DNA of 51,396 nt. It comes from Actinomycetota bacterium (GTDB lineage Bacteria; Actinomycetota; Acidimicrobiia; Actinomarinales; Actinomarinaceae). Location: assembly GCA_014239265.1 (NCBI GenBank), contig JAAZZH010000007.1, positions 1 through 51,396 on the forward strand, given 5' to 3'. The notes under the pieces were generated by a model, which was given only the letters and a program-made list of their open reading frames with translations, searched no databases and was not told where the DNA came from. Position numbers and translations under genes: made by a program. How positions within the stretch are numbered: position 1 is the stretch's first letter; every line of letters begins with the position of its first letter. Of the stretch, positions 1 through 8,021 are shown in pieces.

Positions 1-2
1 TT

Positions 3-386
3 GAAAATACATTGTCCCTGGTTCTTAAAGACCACCTCCCATCCAAAAAATATAGAAATATAAAAAAAGTGAAGAGTGAAATCTCAAATTTAAGTTACGA
101 AGAGCTTAATAAAATCTCTCATTTGGGTTCTGTACTTTTGATGGAGCCCCTAGATGAAATTTCTACACCGAGAGGGTATAGGGTGTTAGCAAGACTACCC
201 GGACTACCAGAAAACCTTCACGACTCCCTAATTCAGAAATTTAAAACTTTACCACGATTACTTGGTGCTCCTACTGAGAAATTATTTCAAGTTGATGGTA
301 TTGGAAGGAATAGGGCACAACAATTACGCGATTATTTTGATACTTTATTGAAAAATATTGGATTTTCTTATATAAATGGACACTAG
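3..386 (+). CDS. disA: DisA C-terminal fragment (diadenylate cyclase / DNA-integrity scanning protein), 5' truncated
   Basis: The reading frame is open from the first bases of the window, so only the last ~127 residues are present and the cyclase domain lies upstream. The visible part matches the DisA C-terminus: a linker, a 'TPRGYRVLARLPGLP' stretch, then a helix-hairpin-helix ending 'VDGIGRNRAQQLRDYF', which in DisA binds branched DNA. The family makes c-di-AMP in the cytosol and couples this to DNA structure. The TTG at 12 could be read as a start but would leave out the cyclase, so I treat the gene as partial. disA lying directly before carD is a common actinobacterial order, which supports the call. 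Confidence 0.85.
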   Translation, partial: ENTLSLVLKDHLPSKKYRNIKKVKSEISNLSYEELNKISHLGSVLLMEPLDEISTPRGYRVLARLPGLPENLHDSLIQKFKTLPRLLGAPTEKLFQVDGIGRNRAQQLRDYFDTLLKNIGFSYINGH

Positions 387-418
387 ATAGTACAGAAAAT
401 ATAGTATCGTTTAGTTTT

Positions 419-973
419 ATGGCTACAAAAACAAAAAAAATTGAAGATAAATATAAACCAAATCAGTTTGTTGTTCACCCCCATCATGGTGCAGCAAAAG
501 TCGTTAGAAAAGTAAATAAAAATGTTGAAGTATTTGTTGAAGGGGAACCAAAATCAAAGAGAATTCAGTACTTTGAAATAGAAGTTTTAATGGATGGACT
601 TACAGTGATGGTTCCTGTAGATACCGTAGACGAGGTAATCAGGCCAGTAATATCAAAAAGTGCAGTTTCTAGAAAAGTATTTCCAATATTTAAAGAAAAG
701 CCTGAGGAAGCAGGGACAAATTGGAGCCGTTGGTATAAGGTTCTAACTGAAAAAATGACATCTGGAGATGTAATGCAGGTTGCTGAAGTCGTTAGAGACC
801 TCACACATGCCCAGATTAACAAAGGAATATCTCCTGCACTCAAAAGGATGCTTGCAAAAGCTAGGACAACTTTAGCAAGTGAAGTTGCTTGTGCTTTAGA
901 CATTGACGAGGAAGCTGCAGTAGAAAAAATTAATCAGTATCTTCCTGAAGAAGATCCTGACGACGGATTGTAA
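419..973 (+). CDS. carD: CarD-family RNA polymerase-binding transcription factor
   Basis: This 184-residue protein has the CarD layout. An N-terminal Tudor-like RNA-polymerase interaction domain (about residues 13-75, with 'VVHPHHGAAKV') is followed by an all-helical DNA-binding domain that carries two tryptophans (W102, W105), one likely matching the conserved Trp that wedges the upstream edge of the transcription bubble. CarD binds the RNAP beta lobe and stabilises open complexes at rRNA and many housekeeping promoters. There is no clear Shine-Dalgarno before the ATG. A possible -10 (TATAGT, 400-405) lies 13 nt upstream, so the transcript may have almost no leader. The C-terminus is acidic (EEDPDDGL). 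Confidence 0.93.
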   Translation: MATKTKKIEDKYKPNQFVVHPHHGAAKVVRKVNKNVEVFVEGEPKSKRIQYFEIEVLMDGLTVMVPVDTVDEVIRPVISKSAVSRKVFPIFKEKPEEAGTNWSRWYKVLTEKMTSGDVMQVAEVVRDLTHAQINKGISPALKRMLAKARTTLASEVACALDIDEEAAVEKINQYLPEEDPDDGL

Positions 974-1010
974 TCCAGGTTAAAAATCTTTTATTAGACT
1001 GGAATTAGAT

Positions 1011-1481
1011 ATGTTTATTGGGACTGGTTGGGATATACACAAACACTCTAATTCAGAAACACTCACTTTAGGTGGAGTGGTTTTTGACGAAGATGGTTTC
1101 GAAGCACACTCAGATGGCGATATTTTATTACATGCTTTAATAGACGCAATTTTAGGTGCTACCTCCAATAAAGATATTGGCCACTATTTTCCATCCAACG
1201 AAAAGACGCCTTCAAATATTGCGAGTACTGAAATGCTTAAATCCATTCTTGAAGAAATTAATTTTTCGACATTTAAAATAAACAATATTGATATGACCAT
1301 AATTTCTCAAAAAATTAATATTTCCTCTAAAAGTGAAGTTATCGAAGAAAACATATCAAAACTATTGAGTTTTGATAAAAACAAAATAAATCTTAAAGGT
1401 AAATCAGTTGATAAATTAGGAATTATTGGCAACAGAGAAGCATCAGCTGCTTTTGTTTCAATATCTTTGACAAATGCTTAA
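1011..1481 (+). CDS. ispF: 2-C-methyl-D-erythritol 2,4-cyclodiphosphate synthase
   Basis: IspF converts CDP-ME-2-phosphate to MEcPP in the non-mevalonate isoprenoid pathway. The 156-residue length is normal for this small homotrimeric enzyme. Metal ligands are at the expected places: D8 and H10 in 'GWDIH', and H41 in the helix after 'HSDGD' (33-37). The C-terminal 'GREA'-type signature appears as 'GNREASAAFVSISL'. It lies 37 nt after carD and overlaps cysS by 8 nt. In many actinobacteria ispD sits between carD and ispF; here it is absent, so IspD must be encoded elsewhere. No strong ribosome-binding site precedes the ATG. Confidence 0.95.
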   Translation: MFIGTGWDIHKHSNSETLTLGGVVFDEDGFEAHSDGDILLHALIDAILGATSNKDIGHYFPSNEKTPSNIASTEMLKSILEEINFSTFKINNIDMTIISQKINISSKSEVIEENISKLLSFDKNKINLKGKSVDKLGIIGNREASAAFVSISLTNA

Positions 1482-2871
1482 TTTATATAATTCATACACA
1501 AAATCACTTGAAGAGGTTGAGTTATCTCAAGATGTAATCAAAATTTATCTTTGTGGGCCAACTGTTCAATCTTCTCCACATATCGGCCATGGAAGGTCTT
1601 CAGTAGTTTTCGACTTCCTTATAAGATATTTAAAATATTTGAACCATAAAGTTTTATTCGTTAGAAATATTACTGATATTGATGATAAAATTATTTCCAA
1701 ATCTTCAGAACAAGGTATTGAATTTCAAGAGTTAGCTAATAAAGTTATGACAGAATTTGTAGATGTTTATTCAAGTTTAAACTGCCTTACTCCGGACAAA
1801 GAGCCAAAGGCAACAGAGTATATCGATGAGATAAAAGACTATATAACCCAAATTCTTAAAAAAGATATGGCATATATTTCAGAGTCCGGGGTGTATTTTG
1901 AGACATCAAATTTTACGGACTACTTAAAGCTTTCGGGAAGAAAACTAGATGAGGTTATTTCTGGAACAAGAGTTGAACTTCAAGATGATAAAAATGCCCC
2001 CGAGGATTTTGCATTGTGGAAATTTGCCAAAGAGGGAGAGCCGTACTGGGATTCAGAGTGGGGTAAAGGAAGACCAGGGTGGCATATAGAGTGTTCAGCT
2101 ATGATAAATGCCCTACTTGGGGAAGAAATTGATTTTCACTGCGGTGGTAATGATTTAATATTTCCTCACCATGAAAATGAACTAGCACAATCAAAAGCTG
2201 CTAAGCCAAGTAAAAATTTTGTCAAATACTGGCTGCATAATGGAATGATTAATTTATCTGGTAAAAAAATGTCAAAGTCTGAGGGTAACGTAAAAATTCT
2301 CAAGGATTACATTGATGAATACAGTGGCGATGTAATGAGATTTTACTTCTTAAGAGCACAATACAGAAGTCCGCAAGAGTTTACTGAAGATTTATTAATT
2401 GAGTCAAGAACTACATTCAAAAAAATATCAGAATTTGTGGAGGAATCAAAGCCAGATCCTATTGACAAGAACCTTTTGAATATTTTTGAAGTATGTATGG
2501 AAGATGATTTAAACACCCCAAAACTTATTGGAGAAATTTTTATTCAAATTAATCAATCATTAACTCTTGAAGAGGAAGAATTACAAAACTTAAGGTCAAC
2601 TGTTAGGTTTATTTTTGATATATTAGGTTTCACTTTTATAAAAGTAGAAAATGAGAAGTTACCTAAAGATAAGCTGATAAAATTTTTCGAAGAATACAAA
2701 ATAATCTTTGAAACTATAGAACAAGCTATGAGTGAATTTATAAATATTAGAGAAGAATATCGTATAGAGCGAGAGTATAAAATTGCGGATGAAATGCGAA
2801 ATAAACTTCTAGAAATTGGAATAAAGATAGAAGATGGGAAAAAAGATGGCTGGTCTTGGAACAATAATTGA
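1474..2871 (+). CDS. cysS: Cysteinyl-tRNA synthetase
   Basis: This class I aminoacyl-tRNA synthetase of 465 residues charges tRNA-Cys. The HIGH signature is at residues 36-39 and KMSKS at 265-269. The four Zn ligands used for cysteine discrimination can be placed at C27, C207, H232 and E236. The segment around HIGH ('CGPTVQSSPHIGH') resembles actinobacterial CysRS, which often has VQ-x-x-PHIGH. The start ATG overlaps the ispF stop region by 8 nt, so the two are probably translationally coupled. The C-terminal tRNA-binding helical region is complete and ends in 'DGWSWNNN'. Confidence 0.97.
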   Translation: MLNLYNSYTKSLEEVELSQDVIKIYLCGPTVQSSPHIGHGRSSVVFDFLIRYLKYLNHKVLFVRNITDIDDKIISKSSEQGIEFQELANKVMTEFVDVYSSLNCLTPDKEPKATEYIDEIKDYITQILKKDMAYISESGVYFETSNFTDYLKLSGRKLDEVISGTRVELQDDKNAPEDFALWKFAKEGEPYWDSEWGKGRPGWHIECSAMINALLGEEIDFHCGGNDLIFPHHENELAQSKAAKPSKNFVKYWLHNGMINLSGKKMSKSEGNVKILKDYIDEYSGDVMRFYFLRAQYRSPQEFTEDLLIESRTTFKKISEFVEESKPDPIDKNLLNIFEVCMEDDLNTPKLIGEIFIQINQSLTLEEEELQNLRSTVRFIFDILGFTFIKVENEKLPKDKLIKFFEEYKIIFETIEQAMSEFINIREEYRIEREYKIADEMRNKLLEIGIKIEDGKKDGWSWNNN

Positions 2872-3562
2872 AGGGAAGAATGCTGTTCTATCAGTTTTAG
2901 AATCTGAAAGGGCAATAAAAATAAGCTATCTTCATCAAGAAACTAAATCAGAAAATTTTGAAACAATATTAAATTTAGCAAAAAAAAATAAAGTAGAGAT
3001 TTCAGCGATCAGATCAAAAGAAGAATGGCCTTATCACCCTAGACATTCAATAGTTGCACTTTGCAATCCAAAGAAAACTTTTAAAGAAAAAGATATAAAT
3101 AAATTTGCAAATAAAAACTTTATTGTTTGCGACCACATTCAGGATACAAATAATATCGGAGCTATCGCACGCAGTGCGGCAGCATTTAACTTCGAAGTCA
3201 TTGCAATACCTCTTAAAAGATCAGTAAAAATAACTGAAAGAACCTTTTCTATAGCTAGTGGAGGATTAGAAAAAGTTGAAATTGTTTTTTACAATTCAAT
3301 ATTCTCACTGATTAAGAAGTTTAATTCTTTAGATATCTGGACCCTTGGCTTAGATATGACTGGTGAAATTGAAATCAGTGATATTGATCTTAAATCTCAA
3401 AAATACGCACTTTTTGTTGGTTCAGAAGAAAGTGGTCTTAGCGTTGAAGTGCAAAAAAAATTAGACTTAATTTCTCGAATTAATATGGATAACGATATTG
3501 AGTCACTAAACGTCTCAGTATCAGCTGCAGTGGCAATGTATCAATTATTTATTAAAAAATAA
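2834..3562 (+). CDS. rlmB: 23S rRNA (guanosine-2'-O-)-methyltransferase RlmB / TrmH-family SPOUT methyltransferase
   Basis: This 242-residue SPOUT-class RNA 2'-O-methyltransferase probably modifies the 23S rRNA peptidyl-transferase region. An N-terminal L30e-like substrate-binding domain (about 8-85) precedes the knotted SAM domain, with motif 1 'NIGAIARSA' (about 107-115), motif 2 'GSEESGLS' (196-203) and motif 3 'SLNVSVSAAVAMY' (224-236). The first ATG overlaps cysS by 38 nt. A second in-frame ATG at 2846, preceded by an A/G-rich stretch, gives a more typical N-terminus just before 'GTIIEGKNAV' and may be the true start. The cysS-rlmB pairing matches the actinobacterial order. The exact target nucleotide cannot be read from sequence alone. 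Confidence 0.88.
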   Translation: MGKKMAGLGTIIEGKNAVLSVLESERAIKISYLHQETKSENFETILNLAKKNKVEISAIRSKEEWPYHPRHSIVALCNPKKTFKEKDINKFANKNFIVCDHIQDTNNIGAIARSAAAFNFEVIAIPLKRSVKITERTFSIASGGLEKVEIVFYNSIFSLIKKFNSLDIWTLGLDMTGEIEISDIDLKSQKYALFVGSEESGLSVEVQKKLDLISRINMDNDIESLNVSVSAAVAMYQLFIKK

Positions 3563-3601
3563 ATTAACTCAAAAAATATGTTTGCTATCATTTTAATATT
3601 C

Positions 3602-3673
3602 GCCGGAGTAGCTCAGTGGTAGAGCAACGCACTTGTAATGCGTAGGTCAGGGGTTCAACTCCCCTCTCCGGCT
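3602..3673 (+). tRNA. trnT: tRNA-Thr (anticodon UGU)
   Basis: The cloverleaf can be drawn by eye. The acceptor stem is GCCGGAG/CTCCGGC with discriminator U. The D arm contains AGCTCAGTGGTAGAGC. The anticodon arm is ACGCA-CTTGTAA-TGCGT with anticodon TGT, and the T arm contains GGTTCAA. The anticodon reads ACA and other ACN threonine codons. CCA is not encoded. A protein-coding GTG begins only 4 nt after the tRNA end, so the tRNA is probably processed from a longer transcript running into the downstream genes. Confidence 0.97.
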
Positions 3674-3677
3674 CTCA

Positions 3678-4523
3678 GTGAGAAACTACTATTCAACATT
3701 ACGAGCAATATTCTTTATTCTTATTGGCTTACACGTCTCTCTCTATTTTTTTGGACTTCTTAGACCTTCAATAATTTATGATTATCTAGATTACTGGCCG
3801 CTTACTCTTTTTCTAATCTTTCTAGTTTTGCTTCCAAAATCATCACTCATTACTGAATCAGTTAAATTTTATTCATATGCAGTTTTGATTTCTGTGATGG
3901 TTATTTTTTTGCTTGCACACTTTACAAAAGCTTCTTTTCTCGGAACTTATTCTTATGAGTCGTCTTTTAGCAACTTAACACTCAATGAATCAGACACTTA
4001 TAGAGTCATAATAAATGAAAATAACTCGATCAACTTAAAATCCTTTCCAGGAACTGGTTACAAAGTGGATATTCTTAATAAACCCGGGTCTTCTGGTTAC
4101 CCTGAGGCTGTAGAGTCTTTAGTTGGGACACCTCGTGTACTAGTTTTGAGGGCTGTAGAGACAAGTCCATTATTACAAGTAAAAGGTTGGGATTTACAAT
4201 TAGGCGATGAATCAAAATGGGAATTAGACATTTTTGGAGTTGATTCACAATACAGTCTTGATAATTTAGAACTTAATAATGCAAGTTTATCTGGGACAGG
4301 TGAAATCTACCTAGGTAAGAATCTAAAATTAGAAAAATTAGTATTGAATGGAGTCTATGAAATCACTGTATCGAAAAATTTACCCATCGTGATATCTGGA
4401 AATGCCGAAACCCCTAATTCGTGGATAAATGCCACTATTGGAACACTCAATCAAGTAAACGAATCATACAGATTATTAGTTGAAGTTATGGATGGTTCCG
4501 AAGTAATATTTAATGATGAATGA
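3678..4523 (+). CDS. Unrecognised membrane protein with extracytoplasmic beta-rich domain (possibly LiaF/toast-rack-like)
   Basis: I do not recognise this 281-residue protein with certainty. Three hydrophobic segments lie near the N-terminus (about 8-28, 40-54, 64-82), followed by a soluble region of ~190 residues. The end of that region has short repeated strands ('DNLELNNASLSGTGEIYLG', 'LEKLVLNGVYEITV', 'PIVISGNA'), which recall the stacked-strand C-terminal domains of LiaF/DUF2154-type envelope proteins; this is a weak resemblance. The only conventional start before the first membrane segment is GTG 3678, just 4 nt after tRNA-Thr. It ends 9 nt before livH, so it may share a transcript with the transporter, but nothing in it looks like a transporter subunit. 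Confidence 0.6.
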   Translation: MRNYYSTLRAIFFILIGLHVSLYFFGLLRPSIIYDYLDYWPLTLFLIFLVLLPKSSLITESVKFYSYAVLISVMVIFLLAHFTKASFLGTYSYESSFSNLTLNESDTYRVIINENNSINLKSFPGTGYKVDILNKPGSSGYPEAVESLVGTPRVLVLRAVETSPLLQVKGWDLQLGDESKWELDIFGVDSQYSLDNLELNNASLSGTGEIYLGKNLKLEKLVLNGVYEITVSKNLPIVISGNAETPNSWINATIGTLNQVNESYRLLVEVMDGSEVIFNDE

Positions 4524-4532
4524 AAGCAGTCG

Positions 4533-5450
4533 ATGATTGAACAATTAGGAAATGGTCTTTTACTGGGCTTGATAGTGGCAATTGCTTCTGTGTCATTATC
4601 ACTTCTTTATGGCGTCACAAGAATTGTAAATTTCGCTCATGGAGAAATAATCGCACTGGGAGCTGTTTTAACATTATTTTTTTCTTCATCCCCAGAATCA
4701 AGTTTTCTATACCTAGACCGGTTTAGTCCTTTAGGTAGTAGTTTCATAGTTTCATCAATTGCAAGTATCTTACTGTGCGGAGTATTTGGTGCGCTGCTGG
4801 AGTTATGTTTATTTAGACCCTTAAGGAAGAATAACTATGGAAATGTTGCAGTTTTAGTGATTACTATTGGTCTTTCAATATTCTTGAGACATATATTTTT
4901 ATTGTTTGCCTCTGCTAGGCCTGCCTCGTATGCACTTGATCTTCAAAAACGAGAAGACTATTTTGGAATCCAACTAACTCCTAGGAATGTTCAAGTTCTA
5001 ATTATTGGAAGTGTTGTTATGATTTTAGTTGGTTTATTTTTATCCTATACCAAAACTGGAAGAGCTATGAGAGCCGTAAGAGATTCTTCAGAGCTAGCAA
5101 GTGTATCTGGAATAAATTCAGATTATATAATCACATTGACTTGGGTTTTCTCAAGTATGCTTGCAGGATTTACTGGAATCATCCAAGGTGTCATTAATAA
5201 TGTTCGTTGGAATATGGGTTTTCTAATCCTGCTTTTAATATTTGCAGGCTCAATTCTTGGTGGAATTGGAACTTCTTTTGGAGCAATGTTTGGTGGTTTT
5301 ATAATAGGTATGCTTGTTCAACTAAGTGTTGGATTAAGTTTTATGGATGGGCACACAGAAGCTAAAAATGCTATCGCACTTGCCCTTATGATCCTCATCT
5401 TACTTATTAGGCCACAGGGAATATTTGGAAGTAAAGAAAGAATCTCATGA
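4533..5450 (+). CDS. livH: Branched-chain amino-acid type ABC transporter permease LivH
   Basis: This 305-residue integral membrane permease belongs to the LivH family, with about eight hydrophobic helices. The N-terminal signature 'LYGVTRIVNFAHGEIIALGA' is typical, and the cytoplasmic coupling loop includes 'TGRAMRAVRDSSELASVSGI', which contacts the ATPase subunits. It pairs with LivM to form the pore of a HAAT-family importer for leucine/isoleucine/valine or related substrates. The family also moves urea or amides, so substrate is uncertain. It overlaps livM by 4 nt (ATGA), indicating translational coupling. Confidence 0.92.
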   Translation: MIEQLGNGLLLGLIVAIASVSLSLLYGVTRIVNFAHGEIIALGAVLTLFFSSSPESSFLYLDRFSPLGSSFIVSSIASILLCGVFGALLELCLFRPLRKNNYGNVAVLVITIGLSIFLRHIFLLFASARPASYALDLQKREDYFGIQLTPRNVQVLIIGSVVMILVGLFLSYTKTGRAMRAVRDSSELASVSGINSDYIITLTWVFSSMLAGFTGIIQGVINNVRWNMGFLILLLIFAGSILGGIGTSFGAMFGGFIIGMLVQLSVGLSFMDGHTEAKNAIALALMILILLIRPQGIFGSKERIS

Positions 5451-6502
5451 AGGACTATAAAAGATATATCATCGCCGCAGGTTTATTGACTGTATCGTTT
5501 CTCTACATTTTTACATCTAACGAAACAGGTGTTGCCCGCATCTTTGTAAACTTATTAACCTTTGCAGGTATTTATGGTCTTGCTGCGATAGGTATTAACG
5601 TACATTTTGGATGGACTGGTTTATTGAACTTTGGACATGCAGCATTTATGGGTATAGGCGCATACACAACTATTTTACTAATACCACATGCTTTAGGTAG
5701 AGAAGGTGTTGTCATTGAGACTGGACTCCCACTGCCTTTAGCTGTAATAATTGGAATGTTAGCTGCTGCATTACTAGGTCTCATATTAGGACTTCCAACA
5801 CTTCGATTAAGAGGAGATTATCTAGCAATTGTTACAATTGCAGCTGCAGAAATCTTCAGATTGTTAATTAGAGATTTCGAGGATATAACAGGAGGTGTAT
5901 ACGGTGTAATCCAGTTTTCAGAGGCTCTTCAAAGTTTAAGACCCAATTTTATTACTAACTTGGCTACAAGTATTGAAGTATCTTCTTCACAGTTGTGGGT
6001 GGGGGTAATTACTTGGATATTAATAATTTTCACTTTACTATTTTTAAATAGACTACAGAAGTCACCTTGGGGTAGAGCCTTAAGAGCAGTAAGAGAAGAT
6101 GAAGATGCTGTAAGAGCTCTTGGCAAGAATGCTGTATGGCTCAAATTACAAAGTTTTATGTTGGGGGCATCAATAGGGGGTTTATCTGGAATTCTTCTCG
6201 CTTTCAACTATGGAACATTACAGGTATCCACCTTTGTTCCAGTTTTAACCTTTTACCTCTGGGCTGCTTTGATTCTGGGTGGAGTCGGAAGCCTAACTGG
6301 ACCTGCATTAGGTGCTATTATTTTCTGGGTTATAATTTCAGGTACAGATAGTCTTGCAGAAATATTTTTTGAAAATGCGAATGGACAACAACTTGCAGGC
6401 GTTCGCTTTGTTTTTGTTGGCTTGCTGATAATGTTTACGATGATTTTTACACCTAGTGGTATATTAGGCAAAAAAGAGGAGCTTCTTCTTGACATCAAAT
6501 AA
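5447..6502 (+). CDS. livM: Branched-chain amino-acid type ABC transporter permease LivM
   Basis: The second permease of the importer has 351 residues and about nine to ten hydrophobic helices. It shows the LivM signatures 'GLAAIGINVHFGWTGLLNFGHAAFMGIGAY' in split form near residue 45-75, and the coupling loop 'SPWGRALRAVREDEDAVRALGKN' near 205-228. The start overlaps the end of livH by 4 nt and the end overlaps livG by 14 nt, so the four cytoplasmic/membrane components form one compact operon. Confidence 0.92.
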   Translation: MKDYKRYIIAAGLLTVSFLYIFTSNETGVARIFVNLLTFAGIYGLAAIGINVHFGWTGLLNFGHAAFMGIGAYTTILLIPHALGREGVVIETGLPLPLAVIIGMLAAALLGLILGLPTLRLRGDYLAIVTIAAAEIFRLLIRDFEDITGGVYGVIQFSEALQSLRPNFITNLATSIEVSSSQLWVGVITWILIIFTLLFLNRLQKSPWGRALRAVREDEDAVRALGKNAVWLKLQSFMLGASIGGLSGILLAFNYGTLQVSTFVPVLTFYLWAALILGGVGSLTGPALGAIIFWVIISGTDSLAEIFFENANGQQLAGVRFVFVGLLIMFTMIFTPSGILGKKEELLLDIK

Positions 6503-7262
6503 ACTTTTATCAGTAAGTTCGCTAAAGAAAAGCTTTGGAGGCTTACAAGCAGTGAATGTAGATTCCTTAGAGTTTTCAGAAAATGAAATAACTAGTTTGA
6601 TTGGACCAAATGGAGCTGGAAAAACAACTTTTTTTGATTTGTTAACAAAATTTCAAAATCCCGACCAAGGCAACATTTTCTTTGAAGGTGAAAATGTCAC
6701 CTCTTTTCAGTCTTATAAATTAGCCAGATTAGGTATGACTAGAACATTTCAACTTACCAGGGTTTTCGAAAAGATGTCTGTATTGGAAAACATGCAATTT
6801 TCTGGTAGTAGCGTTAAAAATGAATCAATTTCAAGATCTTTGATAAAGGGTAAATCATTAAATAATTTTGAAAAAGAACTTGAAATTGAAGTGGATAGAA
6901 TTTTGGAGTTACTTAATCTATCCCACATGAAATATTCTTATGCTAGAGAATTGTCAGGAGGACAAAAAAAATTACTTGAACTTGGAAGAGCATTAATTAG
7001 AAAACCAAAACTGTTACTTCTTGATGAGCCACTGGCAGGTGTAAACCCTAAGCTTGCTGAAGAGATATTAGATATCATAAAAAACCTGAGTATTGAGGGA
7101 ATTAATATCATCATGGTTGAGCACAATATTAATGCCGTTATGAAAATTTCGGAAAGAGTAGTTGTGATGGCAGAAGGTAAAATTATTGCAGATGGTGAGC
7201 CTGAAGCTATTCGAAATAATGAAAATGTTATTGAAGCATATCTAGGTAAAGTTAATGAATAA
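6489..7262 (+). CDS. livG: ABC transporter ATPase LivG
   Basis: This ATP-binding subunit of 257 residues has Walker A 'GPNGAGKTT' (about 39-47), signature 'LSGGQKK' (about 155), Walker B 'LLLLDEPLAGVNP' and the switch histidine in 'VEHN'. The longer signature helical region and 'TRTFQLTRVF' after the Q-loop region fit LivG rather than LivF. The chosen start is TTG at 6489, preceded by an AGAGGAG-like ribosome-binding site 7-8 nt upstream; it overlaps livM by 14 nt. It forms a heterodimer with LivF. Confidence 0.93.
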   Translation: MTSNKLLSVSSLKKSFGGLQAVNVDSLEFSENEITSLIGPNGAGKTTFFDLLTKFQNPDQGNIFFEGENVTSFQSYKLARLGMTRTFQLTRVFEKMSVLENMQFSGSSVKNESISRSLIKGKSLNNFEKELEIEVDRILELLNLSHMKYSYARELSGGQKKLLELGRALIRKPKLLLLDEPLAGVNPKLAEEILDIIKNLSIEGINIIMVEHNINAVMKISERVVVMAEGKIIADGEPEAIRNNENVIEAYLGKVNE

Positions 7263-7971
7263 AGCAATTATTGAAGTAAACGGATTAGCTGCTGGTTATG
7301 TTAAAGGTTTAAATATTCTTCAGGGAATTGACCTAGTAATAAAAGAGAAAGAAATAATCTCAATAATTGGTCCAAATGGTGCAGGGAAATCTACCTTATT
7401 AAAAGCCATTATGGGCCTAATTCCAATATCAGGGGGGAGACTCTATATTAATGGTAATGAACTTGCTAATTTTAAAAGCCATGAGCTAATTAAAAAAGGG
7501 ATTGGCTATGTTCCCCAAGTTGCAAATGTTTTTCCAAGTCTTACGATTGAGGAAAATTTAGAAATAGGTCTTTGGACAAATACAAAAAATTCTAAAGAAG
7601 GTAAAAAAGAAATCTTTGAAATGTTCCCAATTTTGTTTGAAAAAAAACGAGAGAAAGCTGGTAACTTATCAGGCGGTCAAAGACAGTTATTAGCGCTTGG
7701 TAGAGCTCTAATAACTAAACCAGATGTGCTATTACTTGATGAACCTTCAGCTGGCTTATCGCCGATAGCTATTGATGAGGTTTTTAATTCTATAAATGAA
7801 ATCAATAATAAAGGTGTATCTATTCTTTTAGTAGAGCAAAATGCAAAAAGAGCTCTTAGCTTTTGTGATAGAGGATATGTCTTAGACCAAGGAAAAAATT
7901 CCTACACTGGTACTGGCAGAGATTTATTGGATGATCCTAACGTAATAGATTTGTATTTAGGAAAGCTATAA
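7255..7971 (+). CDS. livF: ABC transporter ATPase LivF
   Basis: The second ATPase of the importer has 238 residues. Walker A is 'GPNGAGKST', the Q-loop segment 'GIGYVPQVANVFPSLTIEENL' (split at about residue 80-100) is diagnostic of LivF, the signature is 'LSGGQRQ', and Walker B 'VLLLDEPSAGLSP' is followed by 'VEQN'. The start overlaps livG by 8 nt. The stop codon directly abuts a bidirectional terminator, which ends the operon. Confidence 0.93.
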   Translation: MNKAIIEVNGLAAGYVKGLNILQGIDLVIKEKEIISIIGPNGAGKSTLLKAIMGLIPISGGRLYINGNELANFKSHELIKKGIGYVPQVANVFPSLTIEENLEIGLWTNTKNSKEGKKEIFEMFPILFEKKREKAGNLSGGQRQLLALGRALITKPDVLLLDEPSAGLSPIAIDEVFNSINEINNKGVSILLVEQNAKRALSFCDRGYVLDQGKNSYTGTGRDLLDDPNVIDLYLGKL

Positions 7972-8002
7972 AAAAAAGGCCCGAAATTAATCGGGCCTTT
8001 TT
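7971..8002. terminator. Bidirectional intrinsic terminator between convergent livF and livK
   Basis: A 7-bp GC-rich stem (GGCCCGA 7978-7984 with TCGGGCC 7991-7997) encloses a 6-nt loop. It is flanked by an A-tract upstream and a T-tract downstream, so it can stop transcription arriving from either side. It sits exactly between the stops of two convergent genes. Confidence 0.93.
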
Positions 8003-8021
8003 AAATTTAGTAAGTTATGAA

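Noticed and set aside
565-903. 112-codon minus-strand frame inside carD
   Set aside because: Antisense to a well-supported CarD gene, with no ribosome-binding site or recognisable domain.
2553-2915. 120-codon minus-strand frame over the cysS-rlmB overlap
   Set aside because: Covers conserved coding on the other strand and has an improbable Ser/Ile/Phe-rich composition.
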